A DNA stretch of 64,000 nt from assembly GCF_000814845.2 (NCBI RefSeq), contig NZ_CP010431.2, forward strand, positions 5,678,998 to 5,742,997, in the 5' to 3' direction. Positions 1 to 10,344 of this stretch are shown piece by piece (within the stretch, counting starts at the first letter, position 1; every line of letters begins with the position of its first letter). The translations under genes were made by a program, and so were the position numbers. Under the pieces are notes generated by a model. The model ran no database searches and was not told the DNA's origin. It saw only the letters and a program-made list of their open reading frames with translations. This DNA is from Pandoraea sputorum (GTDB lineage Bacteria; Pseudomonadota; Gammaproteobacteria; Burkholderiales; Burkholderiaceae).

Positions 1-1127
1 TAGTAGTCCCACGGCTCCTTCGATTCCTTCTTCGACTTCACTTGCATCAGATACATGTCGTGGACCATCGTGCCGTCCTTACGGATGTAGCCCTTGCTGA
101 ACATGTCGTCGATCTTGATCTTGTGCAACTGCTCCATGACCTTGTCGGCATCCGTCGTACCGGCGGCCTGCACAGCCTTGAGGTACGTCATCGTGGCCGA
201 GTAGTCGCCGGCTTGCAGGCTCGACGGCATCTTCTTCATCTTGCCGAAGTAGCGCTTGGCGAATTCACGCGACTTGTCGTCCTTGTCCCAGTACCAGCTA
301 TCGGTCAGGTACATGCCCTCGGTGTTATCCAGACCGAGCGAGTGAATATCGTTGATGAACACGAGCAGACCGGCGATCTGCATCTTGCCCTTGATACCGA
401 ATTCCTTCGCCGCCTTGATCGCGTTGATCGTGTCGCCGCCAGCGTTCGCCAGACCCAGCACCTGCGCCTTGGACGACTGCGCTTGCAGCAGGTACGACGA
501 GAAGTCCGAAGCGGACAGCGGGTGACGCACCTGCCCCACCACCGTGCCGCCGTTGGCCTTGACCACGTCGGACGTGGATTTCTCCAGCGCATGGCCGAAC
601 GCATAGTCGGCGGTCAGGAAGAACCACGACTTGCCGCCTGCTTTCACCACAGCCGAGCCCGTGCCGCGTGCGAGCGCAACGGTGTCGTACGCGTAGTGCA
701 CGCCGTACGGCTGGCACTGGTCGTTGGTCAGTGCATCGGAGCCTGCGCCCACGTTGATGTAGACCTTCTTCTTCTCGGCGGAAACCTTGTTCATCGCCAG
801 GCCGGTGCCGGAATTGGTACCGCCGATGAGCATGTCGACACCGCCACGGTCGAACCATTCGCGCGCCTTCGACGCTGCGACGTCCGCCTTGTTCTGGTGA
901 TCGGCCGTGACCAGTTCGACCGGCTTGCCGAGGACCTTGCCGCCGAAGTCGGCGATGGCCATCTTGATGGCTTCTGCGCCGCCCTGTCCGTCGATGTCGG
1001 TGTAAAGACCCGACATATCGGTAATGAAACCGATCTTCACCGTGTTGCCATCGGCGTGGGCCTGCGAGGCCATTGCCGCAAAACCAAACGCAGCCGCAAC
1101 GGCCAACGCCTTCATCCGCATCGTCAT
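1..1127 (-). CDS. ABC transporter substrate-binding protein, branched-chain amino-acid type (C-terminus cut by window edge)
   Basis: Periplasmic binding protein of the hydrophobic/branched-chain amino-acid (HAAT) family; it would capture the ligand for the two ATPases encoded just upstream. About 375 residues are visible. A signal peptide with an Ala-rich core ends near residue 25 (SQAHA), followed by VKIGFITDMSGLYTDIDG, the usual opening of this family. The reading frame is still open at position 1, ending in a PWDYY stretch that in relatives lies close to the C-terminus, so little is missing. Start chosen at an ATG preceded by GAAGGAGACGAAG; two further in-frame ATGs follow within five codons. 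The substrate cannot be told from sequence. The permease genes (livH/livM type) are not in the window and may lie further left. Confidence 0.93.
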   Translation of the reverse strand, partial: MTMRMKALAVAAAFGFAAMASQAHADGNTVKIGFITDMSGLYTDIDGQGGAEAIKMAIADFGGKVLGKPVELVTADHQNKADVAASKAREWFDRGGVDMLIGGTNSGTGLAMNKVSAEKKKVYINVGAGSDALTNDQCQPYGVHYAYDTVALARGTGSAVVKAGGKSWFFLTADYAFGHALEKSTSDVVKANGGTVVGQVRHPLSASDFSSYLLQAQSSKAQVLGLANAGGDTINAIKAAKEFGIKGKMQIAGLLVFINDIHSLGLDNTEGMYLTDSWYWDKDDKSREFAKRYFGKMKKMPSSLQAGDYSATMTYLKAVQAAGTTDADKVMEQLHKIKIDDMFSKGYIRKDGTMVHDMYLMQVKSKKESKEPWDY

Positions 1128-1197
1128 CTTCGTCTCCTTCGTGGATTTGATCGCCTGGGTCCATCGCCCGGCACGCGTGCACGCCGGGTAGCTCACC

Positions 1198-1971
1198 TCA
1201 TACGCCCAACAACTCGTGCAGCACCGGCATCTTCGTCTCCAGCTCCGGAGCGCCGAAGCGCTCCACGATCTTGCCGTGCTCCATGACATAGAAGCGATCG
1301 GCCAGAGGAGCCGCAAAACGGAAATTCTGTTCCACCATCACGATGGTGTAGCCACGCGCTTTGAGCGTGGTGATCATGCGCGCAAGCGTCTGCACGATCA
1401 CCGGCGCGAGGCCTTCGGAAATCTCGTCGAGCAACAACAGATTCGCGCCCGTGCGCAGAATGCGCGCCACCGCGAGCATCTGTTGCTCGCCACCCGACAG
1501 GCGCGTGCCCTGACTGTGACGGCGCTCTTTCAGGTTCGGGAACATGTCGTAGATCTCGTCGAGCGACATACCACGCCCGCCGTCTTCGCGACGATTGCCG
1601 CTCATGCCGATATAGGGCGGCAGCAGCAGGTTTTCCTCGCACGACAAGCTCGCGAAAATGCCGCGCTCTTCGGGGCAATACCCCACGCCGTGATGCGCAA
1701 CCTTATACGTCGGCAGATGAATCGTCTCTTCACCCGCAATGCGAATCGACCCCTGACGCTGACCGGTCAGGCCCATGATCGCGCGCAGCGTCGTCGTGCG
1801 CCCGGCACCGTTGCGGCCAAGCAGCGTGACGACTTCGCCACGCCCGACCGTGAGGTCCACGCCGTGCAGGATGTGCGACTCGCCGTACCACGCCTGAAGC
1901 CCTTCGACTTCCAGTGCGGGCACGTTGCCGCCGTTCTTGCCACCCTGGTTGTTGCCGCCGTTACCGTACAT
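1198..1971 (-). CDS. ABC transporter ATP-binding protein, LivF-like, with Arg in the Walker A lysine position
   Basis: Second ATPase of the HAAT-type importer. Walker A reads GRNGAGRTTT (residues 52-61), the signature LSGGEQQ starts near 158, Walker B LLLLDE near 178, and VEQN supplies the switch region. The canonical Walker A lysine is replaced by arginine at about residue 58, which is unusual for an active ATPase but read unambiguously from the DNA. Start set at ATG 1971 because GAGGA lies six bases upstream; a GTG at 1983 overlapping the livG-like stop (GTGA) is the alternative. The 5' end is translationally coupled to the preceding ATPase, and the binding-protein gene follows after 70 bases, so the three form one leftward operon. 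Confidence 0.93.
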   Translation of the reverse strand: MYGNGGNNQGGKNGGNVPALEVEGLQAWYGESHILHGVDLTVGRGEVVTLLGRNGAGRTTTLRAIMGLTGQRQGSIRIAGEETIHLPTYKVAHHGVGYCPEERGIFASLSCEENLLLPPYIGMSGNRREDGGRGMSLDEIYDMFPNLKERRHSQGTRLSGGEQQMLAVARILRTGANLLLLDEISEGLAPVIVQTLARMITTLKARGYTIVMVEQNFRFAAPLADRFYVMEHGKIVERFGAPELETKMPVLHELLGV

Positions 1972-1979
1972 AGCCGTCC

Positions 1980-2759
1980 TCACCCGTGGGCTCCCTGCAT
2001 TTCGCCGTCCGCCGTGCCCATGTAGGCTTCCATCACCTGCGGATTCTTCGAGACTTCGTGATACGGCCCTTCGGCAAGCACCTCGCCGCGCTGAAGCACG
2101 GTGATGGTGTCGGAGATGCCCGCAATCACGTTCATGTTGTGCTCGACCATCAGAATCGTGCGTCCCGCCGACACCTTCTTGATGAGTGCCGTGACACGAT
2201 CGACGTCCTCGTGACCCATACCTTGCGTGGGTTCGTCGAGTAACATTAGTTCGGGTTCCATAGCAAGTGTGGTGGCGATTTCGAGCGCGCGTTTGCGGCC
2301 GTACGGCAACTCCACGGTGAGCGTATGGGCGAATTCGGTGAGGCCGACTTCCGCAAGCAACTCCATGGCGCGCTCGTCGAGCTGGCGCAGCGTGCGACTG
2401 CTGCTCCAGAAGTGAAACGCCGTGCCGAGATTGCGTTGCAGACCGATGCGCACGTTCTCGAGCACGGTGAGGTGCGGGAACACAGCGGAGATCTGGAACG
2501 AGCGGATGATGCCGCGTCGCGCGATTTGCGCAGGCGCTTCACGGGTGATGTCTTCGCCGTTGAAGGTGATGGAGCCTGCACTGGGCACGAGGAATTTCGT
2601 GAGCAGGTTAAAGCAGGTGGTCTTGCCCGCACCGTTCGGCCCGATCAGCGCATGAATGGTGCCGCGCGCAACGCGCAGGTCGACCCCGTTCACGGCGGTG
2701 AAGCCACGGAACTCTTTGGTGAGCCCGCGGGTTTCGAGAATGTAATCGTTGTTCGCCAT
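1980..2759 (-). CDS. ABC transporter ATP-binding protein, LivG-like
   Basis: First visible gene of the leftward HAAT-type ABC operon; cytoplasmic ATPase that pairs with the LivF-like subunit. Residues 40-48 are a normal Walker A (GPNGAGKTT), LLLDEPTQGM is Walker B, VEHNMNV the H-loop region, and the C-terminal LAEGPYHEV segment is typical of LivG. Length 259 residues fits the family (about 255). The frame is open further upstream to 2918, but the start MANNDY is preferred because GGCAGGAGAC precedes it and homology begins here. The stop overlaps the start region of the LivF-like gene. Confidence 0.94.
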   Translation of the reverse strand: MANNDYILETRGLTKEFRGFTAVNGVDLRVARGTIHALIGPNGAGKTTCFNLLTKFLVPSAGSITFNGEDITREAPAQIARRGIIRSFQISAVFPHLTVLENVRIGLQRNLGTAFHFWSSSRTLRQLDERAMELLAEVGLTEFAHTLTVELPYGRKRALEIATTLAMEPELMLLDEPTQGMGHEDVDRVTALIKKVSAGRTILMVEHNMNVIAGISDTITVLQRGEVLAEGPYHEVSKNPQVMEAYMGTADGEMQGAHG

Positions 2760-3196
2760 GTCTCCTGCCACATTCCTGGTTGGCGGTGCGAAGCGTCGTG
2801 TGCGCTTCAGACACCATCGTCTGTGACAACCGCAAGGCAGGCGGGTGACGCTATGGTTGGCGTCGCCGGCAAAGTGCCCCGCGTCCCAAAGGAAGCGCCG
2901 AATTCTTGGTTCGATCACTCATAGGGAATCGTTATTGTGTGTGGTTTGCTGCAACGCGATCATTGGGATTTGCACTTAGCTTCGCACCCCTCGAAACGCG
3001 CATGCTCACACGCGTTGCAGAACGTTCGGTCACATAGCGCGCGACGATGCACCGCCCTTATGCGACAAGGCTTTTGCGGCACATGCAAATGTGCAGGCGA
3101 TAGCGAATATCGATGAGATACCGCGCCGGGCACTCATCGATATTGCGCGACATTAGGTATTACTACGTAAGTTTTAGAAAACCGGGAAAGAGGTCG
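2760..3196. other. Intergenic region upstream of the ABC operon
   Basis: No credible gene. It should carry the leftward promoter of the ABC transporter operon and the 3' end of the GMC oxidoreductase transcript. The one clear structure is the inverted repeat at 3106-3144, listed separately. No T-tract hairpin is visible. Confidence 0.6.
3106..3144. repeat. 12-bp perfect inverted repeat, 15-base loop
   Basis: Arms AATATCGATGAG (3106-3117) and CTCATCGATATT (3133-3144) surround a GC-rich 15-base loop. No T-run follows on either strand, so a classical terminator is unlikely; an operator or a 3'-end stabilising hairpin downstream of the GMC oxidoreductase gene is possible. Confidence 0.6.
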
Positions 3197-4846
3197 TTAC
3201 CTGACGCCAACCTTACGCGCAGCGCGAATCATGTCGCTGGCGCGCTCCGCGATCATGATCGTCGGCGAGTTGGTGTTGCCCGACGTGATGGTCGGCATGA
3301 CGGACGCATCGACCACACGCAACCCCTGTACGCCGCGCACGCGCAACTGCGGATCGACGACTGCATCGGGGTCATCCTCGCGCCCCATACGACACGTGCC
3401 GACCGGATGAAAGATCGTCGTGCCGATGTCGCCTGCGGCGCGCTTCAGGTCGTCGTCGCTCTGATACGACGGTCCCGGCAGATACTCGCGCGGCTCGTAA
3501 CGGGCGAACGCCGGTGCGCCCACGATGCGGCGCGTGAGCTTGATGGCGTCGGCCGCCACGCGCAGGTCGGCTTCCGTCGAGAGATAGTGTGGCGCGATAT
3601 TCGGTGCGACGCGAGCATCGGGCGACGTGAGATGCACATGACCGCGCGACGTCGGTCGCAGATTGCACACAGACGCCGTGAACGCGTTGAACTTGTGCAG
3701 CGGCTCGCCGAACTTCTCCAGCGACAGCGGCTGTACGTGATACTCCAGATCGGGACGCGTCACGTCTTCGCGACTGCGCGCAAACGCCCCCAGTTGCGAC
3801 GGCGCCATGCTCATCGGCCCACGCTGCGTGAACGCGTATTGCATGCCGATCGAGAGTTTGCCGAGCAGACTGTTCGCGGTGAGATTGAGCGTCTTCGCAC
3901 CGCGCAGTTTGTACACCGTGCGCAATTGCAGATGGTCCTGCAAATTTTCGCCGACGGCGGGCACATGGGACACGACATCGATGCCGAGATTGCGCAACCG
4001 TTCGCCGTCGCCAATGCCGGACACTTCGAGCAGATGCGGCGAATTCACTGCGCCCGCTGCGAGAATCGTCTCGACGTTCGCCAGCGCCACGAAGTCCTCG
4101 TTGCCGCCGCGATACGCGACCCCCGTGCAACGCGTGCCGTCGAAGGTCAGGCGACTCACACTCGCACCGGTGATCACCGTCAGATTCGGGCGTTGCGACG
4201 CCGGTCGTAAAAATCCCTTCGCCGCACTCCAGCGCACACCGCGCCGCTGATTCACTTCGAAGTAACCGATGCCGAAGTTGTCGCCGCGATTGAAGTCGTC
4301 GGTCTTGGGGATGCCGATCTGCTCCGCAGCGTCGGCGAACGAGTCGAGCACGCGCCACGACAACCGCTGCTTCTCGACGCGCCATTCGCCGCCGCTGCCG
4401 TGAAACTCGGAGCTTCCGTTGTAGTGATCTTCGCTGCGCTTGAACAGCGGCAGTACGTTATCCCAGCGCCAGCCGTCGTCGCCGGTCGCGTCAGCCCACA
4501 CGTCGTAATCCTCGCGCTGACCGCGCATGTAGATCATGCCGTTGATCGACGAACTGCCGCCCAGCACCCGCCCGCGCGGATACGCGAGCGAACGACCGTT
4601 AAGCCCGGCTTCCTCTTGCGTGCGGTACAGCCAGTCCGTTCGCGGGTTGCCGATGCAATAGAGATAACCGACGGGGATGTGAATCCAGTGATAGTCGTCC
4701 TTGCCGCCAGCTTCGAGCAGCAGCACGGAGACGTCCGGGTCTTGCGTGAGACGGTTCGCCAGCACACAGCCCGCCGACCCGGCCCCGACGATGATGTAAT
4801 CGAAGCGCTCCTGCTTGTCGCTCTGCTTGTCCGTCTGCTTGCTCAT
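3197..4846 (-). CDS. GMC-family FAD oxidoreductase (choline/alcohol dehydrogenase-like)
   Basis: Flavoprotein of the glucose-methanol-choline family, 549 residues, oxidising an alcohol or polyol of unknown identity. The ADP-binding fold is at residues 18-26 (IIVGAGSAG), the GMC signature at RGRVLGGSSSINGMIYMRG, and the C-terminal catalytic region contains HPVGTCRMG (about residue 480) and SGNTNSPTIMIAERA (about 520), as in BetA-like enzymes. The chosen start MSKQ has GGAG ten bases upstream; an ATG ten codons earlier is possible. The gene lies 135 bases downstream of mmsA on the same strand, so the two may be cotranscribed in one catabolic unit. BetA itself is unlikely because betB/betI are absent nearby. 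Confidence 0.93.
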   Translation of the reverse strand: MSKQTDKQSDKQERFDYIIVGAGSAGCVLANRLTQDPDVSVLLLEAGGKDDYHWIHIPVGYLYCIGNPRTDWLYRTQEEAGLNGRSLAYPRGRVLGGSSSINGMIYMRGQREDYDVWADATGDDGWRWDNVLPLFKRSEDHYNGSSEFHGSGGEWRVEKQRLSWRVLDSFADAAEQIGIPKTDDFNRGDNFGIGYFEVNQRRGVRWSAAKGFLRPASQRPNLTVITGASVSRLTFDGTRCTGVAYRGGNEDFVALANVETILAAGAVNSPHLLEVSGIGDGERLRNLGIDVVSHVPAVGENLQDHLQLRTVYKLRGAKTLNLTANSLLGKLSIGMQYAFTQRGPMSMAPSQLGAFARSREDVTRPDLEYHVQPLSLEKFGEPLHKFNAFTASVCNLRPTSRGHVHLTSPDARVAPNIAPHYLSTEADLRVAADAIKLTRRIVGAPAFARYEPREYLPGPSYQSDDDLKRAAGDIGTTIFHPVGTCRMGREDDPDAVVDPQLRVRGVQGLRVVDASVMPTITSGNTNSPTIMIAERASDMIRAARKVGVR

Positions 4847-4981
4847 TCCCGCATGTCTCCGTCGTTGGCGCGGCACTCGCCATAGTGCGATGCCGACGCT
4901 GGTGCGGCACCCGAGTGGGGTGGACTGTCGCCACCCTCACCGGGTTCATTTTTGTCATTGAGTTGCTTGCCGCGTCGCGAT

Positions 4982-6490
4982 TTACTTCGCCACTGGCATC
5001 GTGAATTCCGCCCCCTTGCCGATGCTGTCCGGCCAGCGCTGCATCACGCTCTTGAAGCGCGTGTAGAAGCGAATGCCCTCTTCGCCATAAGCGTGATGAT
5101 CGCCGAACAGCGAACGCTTCCATCCGCCGAACGACTGCCAGGCCATCGGCACCGGAATCGGCACGTTGATGCCGACCATGCCGATCTTCACCTGACGCGA
5201 GAACGCGCGCGCCACGCCGCCGTCGCTCGTGAAACACGATACGCCGTTGCCGAACTCGTGGGCGTTGATCAGCTCGATGGCCGACGCCAGATCGGGCACG
5301 CGCACGACGGCCAGCACCGGCCCGAAGATTTCGTCGCGATAGATCGTCATCTCGGTCGTCACGTGATCGAACAACGTGCCGCCGAGGAAGAACCCCTGCT
5401 CATGCCCCGGGACTTGCAGGCCGCGACCGTCGACGAGCAGCGTCGCCCCGGCACTCACCCCTTGCGCAATATAGCCCTCGATCTTCGCCTTGTGGGCGGC
5501 GGTCACGACCGGCCCCATCTCCGACGTGTCGTCCACGCCCGGCCCGACACGCAGCGCCTTCACGCGCGGGACCAGCGCGTCGACCAGACGATCCGCCACC
5601 TGCCCCACCGCGACCGCCACCGAGATCGCCATGCAGCGCTCGCCCGCCGAGCCGTAGGCCGCGCCGATCAGCGCGTCGACGGCCTGATCGAGATCCGCGT
5701 CGGGCATCACCACCAGATGATTCTTCGCACCGCCCAGCGCCTGCACGCGCTTGCCGCGTCGCGTGCCTTCCGTATAGATGTACTCGGCAATCGGCGTCGA
5801 GCCGACGAACGACAGCGCTTCGACGTCCGGGTGATCGAGCAGCGCATCCACGGCGACCTTGTCGCCCTGCACCACGTTGAACACGCCATCCGGCAGCCCG
5901 GCTTCGCGCAGCAGGTCGGCGATCAGCAGACTGGCCGACGGATCGCGCTCGGATGGCTTGAGCACGAAAGTATTGCCGCAGGCGAGTGCGATCGGGAACA
6001 TCCACATCGGCACCATCACCGGGAAGTTGAACGGCGTGATCCCCGCGCAGACGCCGACCGGCTGACGCAGATGCCAGTTGTCGATGCCACCACCGATGTT
6101 GTCACTGTGCTTGCCCATCAGCAGATTCGGCGCGCCGCAGGCGTACTCGACGATCTCGATGCCGCGCGTGACTTCGCCGCGTGCGTCGGAAAACACCTTG
6201 CCGTGTTCGCGGGTGATGATGCGGGCGAGCTCGTCCTGATGCTCGTCGAGCAGCGCCTTGAACTTGAACAGCACACGGGCGCGCTTGAGCGGGGCCGTTT
6301 CCGACCACGACGGCAGTGCCGCCTTCGCCGCCGCCACCGCCGCATTCACGTCCTTCACGCTGGCCAGCGCCACACGGGCGCTCACCGCCCCCTCGGCCGG
6401 ATTGAAGACGTCGGCGAAGCGCTCGCCCTCACCGGCCACACGTTGGCCACCGATGAAGTGCTGGACGGTCGGAATATCAGCGTTGCTCAT
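4982..6490 (-). CDS. mmsA: CoA-acylating methylmalonate-semialdehyde dehydrogenase
   Basis: Oxidises (methyl)malonate semialdehyde to propionyl- or acetyl-CoA with NAD+ in valine, beta-alanine or inositol catabolism; cytoplasmic. 502 residues, the normal length. Family features are [14 protein letters not shown], the NAD-binding [13 protein letters not shown] region and [13 protein letters not shown] with the catalytic cysteine near residue 285; C-terminal MPVAK is also typical. ATG is preceded by AGGAAACGAAC. It is divergent from a LysR regulator, with a clear LysR-type operator between them, and followed by a GMC oxidoreductase gene. No mmsB is adjacent, so the upstream pathway is unresolved. 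Confidence 0.96.
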   Translation of the reverse strand: MSNADIPTVQHFIGGQRVAGEGERFADVFNPAEGAVSARVALASVKDVNAAVAAAKAALPSWSETAPLKRARVLFKFKALLDEHQDELARIITREHGKVFSDARGEVTRGIEIVEYACGAPNLLMGKHSDNIGGGIDNWHLRQPVGVCAGITPFNFPVMVPMWMFPIALACGNTFVLKPSERDPSASLLIADLLREAGLPDGVFNVVQGDKVAVDALLDHPDVEALSFVGSTPIAEYIYTEGTRRGKRVQALGGAKNHLVVMPDADLDQAVDALIGAAYGSAGERCMAISVAVAVGQVADRLVDALVPRVKALRVGPGVDDTSEMGPVVTAAHKAKIEGYIAQGVSAGATLLVDGRGLQVPGHEQGFFLGGTLFDHVTTEMTIYRDEIFGPVLAVVRVPDLASAIELINAHEFGNGVSCFTSDGGVARAFSRQVKIGMVGINVPIPVPMAWQSFGGWKRSLFGDHHAYGEEGIRFYTRFKSVMQRWPDSIGKGAEFTMPVAK

Positions 6491-6604
6491 GTTCGTTTCC
6501 TGTAGATTTCAAGGCATCGGCGCTGGCGTCTCCCCGCTCAGCGCCGCGAGTAGCCCCAAGCGTACTGCCGCGACGGGCGGCAATCCAATGAGAAAAAATC
6601 AAAA

Positions 6605-6629
6605 GCAATATAAGATTCACTTATATTGC
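6605..6629. promoter_or_regulatory. LysR-type operator between mmsA and its divergent regulator
   Basis: Perfect 10-bp inverted repeat GCAATATAAG / CTTATATTGC around the 5-base centre ATTCA, containing a T-N11-A core, the classic LysR-type recognition layout. It sits 33 bases before the regulator start and about 115 bases before mmsA, consistent with autoregulation and control of mmsA. Confidence 0.82.
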
Positions 6630-6661
6630 TCCGGCAATCCGCCTGCTTTCGTCCGCCCGCT

Positions 6662-7537
6662 ATGGAACTCGCTCATCTTCGCGCCTTCGTCGCCATCGCC
6701 CGTGAGGGCAATCTCACGCGTGCCGCCCAACGCCTGCATCTGACGCAGCCGGCCGTGAGCCTTCAGGTGAAGGCCCTGCAGGAGACGTTGCGGCTCACCC
6801 TCTTCACGCGCACGGCGCAGGGGCTGGCGCTCACGCGGGACGGTCAGGCGCTGCTGCCGCTCGCCGAGCGCATGCTCGCGGCGCTGACCGACCTTCAGCA
6901 GGCCGCCGGTGCGCTGCGCGACACCGTGCGCGGACGCCTGCGCATCGGCACCATCCTCGATCCCGAATTCACGCGTCTGGGGGCGTTTCTCAAACGTCTC
7001 GTGGAGTCGTATCCGCAGATCGAGACGGCCCTGCGTCACAGCATGTCGGGCGACGTGTTGCAACGGCTCGCGCGCAGCGAGCTGGACGTCGGCTTCTATA
7101 TCGGTAGTCCCGACCCGACGCGCTTTCACGCGATCACCCTCACGCCCTTCTCTTATCAGGTGCTGGCACCCGCTGGCTGGCGCGAGCGTGTGTCCCGGCG
7201 CGGCTGGCGCGAACTCGCCGCCCTGCCGTGGATCTGGACACCGCCGGAATCGGCGCACCACCGTCTGCTGTCGGCGGTCTTCGGTGAAGCCGGGGCGTCG
7301 CCCGTCAAAGTGGCGGAAGTGGATCAGGAGCCATCGATGCTCGATCTCGTGAAGTCGGGCATCGGTCTGTCGCTGGTGCGCGACTCGATTGCGCTGCGTG
7401 AGGCGCGTGCGCACGGTCTGCTGATCGCCGACAGCGTGTCGGTGCCCACGGAACTCACGTTCGTCACCCTTGCCTCGCGTCGCGAGGAGCCCGCCATTGC
7501 CGCTGCGCTGCAACTGGTCTCGGCTGTGTGGGCCTGA
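6662..7537 (+). CDS. LysR-family transcriptional regulator, divergent from mmsA
   Basis: LysR-type activator or repressor, 291 residues. The N-terminal winged helix-turn-helix spans about residues 1-60 ([33 protein letters not shown]), followed by a periplasmic-binding-like effector domain from about residue 90. Start placed at MELAH by family comparison; no good Shine-Dalgarno is visible, and in-frame sequence further upstream overlaps the operator. Position and operator make mmsA (and perhaps the GMC oxidoreductase gene) the likely target. The effector is unknown, perhaps a catabolic intermediate. Confidence 0.93.
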   Translation: MELAHLRAFVAIAREGNLTRAAQRLHLTQPAVSLQVKALQETLRLTLFTRTAQGLALTRDGQALLPLAERMLAALTDLQQAAGALRDTVRGRLRIGTILDPEFTRLGAFLKRLVESYPQIETALRHSMSGDVLQRLARSELDVGFYIGSPDPTRFHAITLTPFSYQVLAPAGWRERVSRRGWRELAALPWIWTPPESAHHRLLSAVFGEAGASPVKVAEVDQEPSMLDLVKSGIGLSLVRDSIALREARAHGLLIADSVSVPTELTFVTLASRREEPAIAAALQLVSAVWA

Positions 7538-7763
7538 GCCGACTTTGGGGGAAAAACAGGCGCATTTCACCGCGTCTCGCGACACCCTCGCATCGCAATT
7601 CCGGCGCATAATCCATGCCTGCCCAGGCCTTCACGCTCAAGACATTCGAAAAGGCCGACCTCCCCGCAATTCATTCCCACGACATGGCGCGTCCCCCGAT
7701 GGCCTGCCATGCCGGATCCTTTCTAAAGCTCTAGAATTTAATTCTCTCTTCGAGGAGTCGATC

Positions 7764-9155
<1,392 letters not shown>

Positions 9156-9204
9156 GCTTCCTTCCCCGTTCCTGACTCGCACCCTGCATTAACCGTCACC
9201 GCGC

Positions 9205-10107
9205 ATGCCGATTTCGCCCCTGCCGCCGCTGCACTGCCTGATAGCGTTCGATGCCGCCGTGCGGCATGCGAATTTCACCCGGGCCGCCGCAGAACTCAAC
9301 CTCACGCAAAGCGCTGTGAGTCGGCAGATTGCGCAGCTCGAAGAGTTTCTCGGGCGCGCGCTGTTCACACGCGAACATCGCACGCTGCGGCTGACGGTGG
9401 CCGGACAACGCTACGCCGAGCAGATTCAGCGTCTGCTCGGTGAGTGCGCCGAAGCGACGGCCGACCTCATGAAACGACGCGGCGATCTGGAACTCACGGT
9501 TGCGTGTTCGTCCGGCGTGGCCGTGCTCTGGATGACACCGCAGCTCATGCGCTTTCGCGCAGCACACCCCGACGTCAAGATTCGCGTGATCGTGAAGGAC
9601 GGCATCACGTCGCTCTCCGCGTCCGAATTCGATCTCGGCGTGTACTACGTGCGTAACGATCTGCCGCCCGATTTCGCCGGACGCCGCCTCTTCGACGAGG
9701 AAGTCTTCCCCGTCTGCTCCCCCAGCTATCTCGACGGACGTCAGCTCACACCCGCCGATCTCGTGAGCGAAACGCTGCTCTTCATCGAAGACGGTCAGCG
9801 CAAATGGATGTCGTGGCCCGACTGGTTCGAGCTACAAGGCGTGAACGCGCCGAAATTCCCGCGCATGGTAAGCGCCAATTACTACCCGCTGCTCGTGCAG
9901 ATGGCCATCGAAGGCGGCGGACTGGTGATGGGCTGGCGTCACATGATCGACCCGTGCCTGGATGCCGGTCTGCTCGTGCCTGCGTGCGACGCATCGGCGA
10001 GTCTGGGTGGCGGCTACTACCTCGTATGGCCTGCCGAGCGCCATGAGCATGCCGCAGCACGAATTTTCCGCAACTGGATTTACTCGGAAACTCGTTTCCC
10101 ATCATAG
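9205..10107 (+). CDS. LysR-family transcriptional regulator, GcvA-like
   Basis: 300-residue LysR regulator. The N-terminus PLPPLHCLIAFDAAVRHANF and the helix-turn-helix (AAAELNLTQSAVSRQIAQLE) are of the GcvA/AmpR subtype; the effector domain follows from about residue 90. Probably translated downstream of fumC. A perfect inverted repeat of LysR-operator geometry lies 22 bases after its stop, in front of an MFS transporter gene, so the likely targets are that transporter and the amidohydrolase behind it. The effector is unknown. Confidence 0.93.
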   Translation: MPISPLPPLHCLIAFDAAVRHANFTRAAAELNLTQSAVSRQIAQLEEFLGRALFTREHRTLRLTVAGQRYAEQIQRLLGECAEATADLMKRRGDLELTVACSSGVAVLWMTPQLMRFRAAHPDVKIRVIVKDGITSLSASEFDLGVYYVRNDLPPDFAGRRLFDEEVFPVCSPSYLDGRQLTPADLVSETLLFIEDGQRKWMSWPDWFELQGVNAPKFPRMVSANYYPLLVQMAIEGGGLVMGWRHMIDPCLDAGLLVPACDASASLGGGYYLVWPAERHEHAAARIFRNWIYSETRFPS

Positions 10108-10129
10108 GGGTTACGTGCGTTTCCAGAAA

Positions 10130-10154
10130 TTGCCATGCGCTGCACGCATGGCAA
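10130..10154. promoter_or_regulatory. LysR-type operator upstream of the MFS transporter
   Basis: Perfect 10-bp arms TTGCCATGCG / CGCATGGCAA around the 5-base centre CTGCA, with a T-N11-A core. The geometry (10-5-10) is identical to the site at 6605-6629 but the sequence differs, as expected for a different LysR protein. There is no T-tract, so it is not a terminator for the upstream LysR gene. Confidence 0.75.
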
Positions 10155-10344
10155 CATGCGGAATTATCGTTTTGCCTGTCATTTTGTCTGAACTACTTTC
10201 TGTCTTATCCGCGCACGTCCGGTAGCGGCATGGGATTCCCATTGCCTGCGAACGAACGTGATCCGACAAAAAAGCAGGCGTATTACCGGCATGACGTGAC
10301 AGCAAGACACGCAACGGACGCCACCCATCCTCCGGGAGACCCAG

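Noticed and set aside
7470..7763. Upstream in-frame extension of fumC
   Set aside because: Adds 98 residues with no homology and overlaps the LysR gene; the ATG at 7764 has a clear ribosome site.
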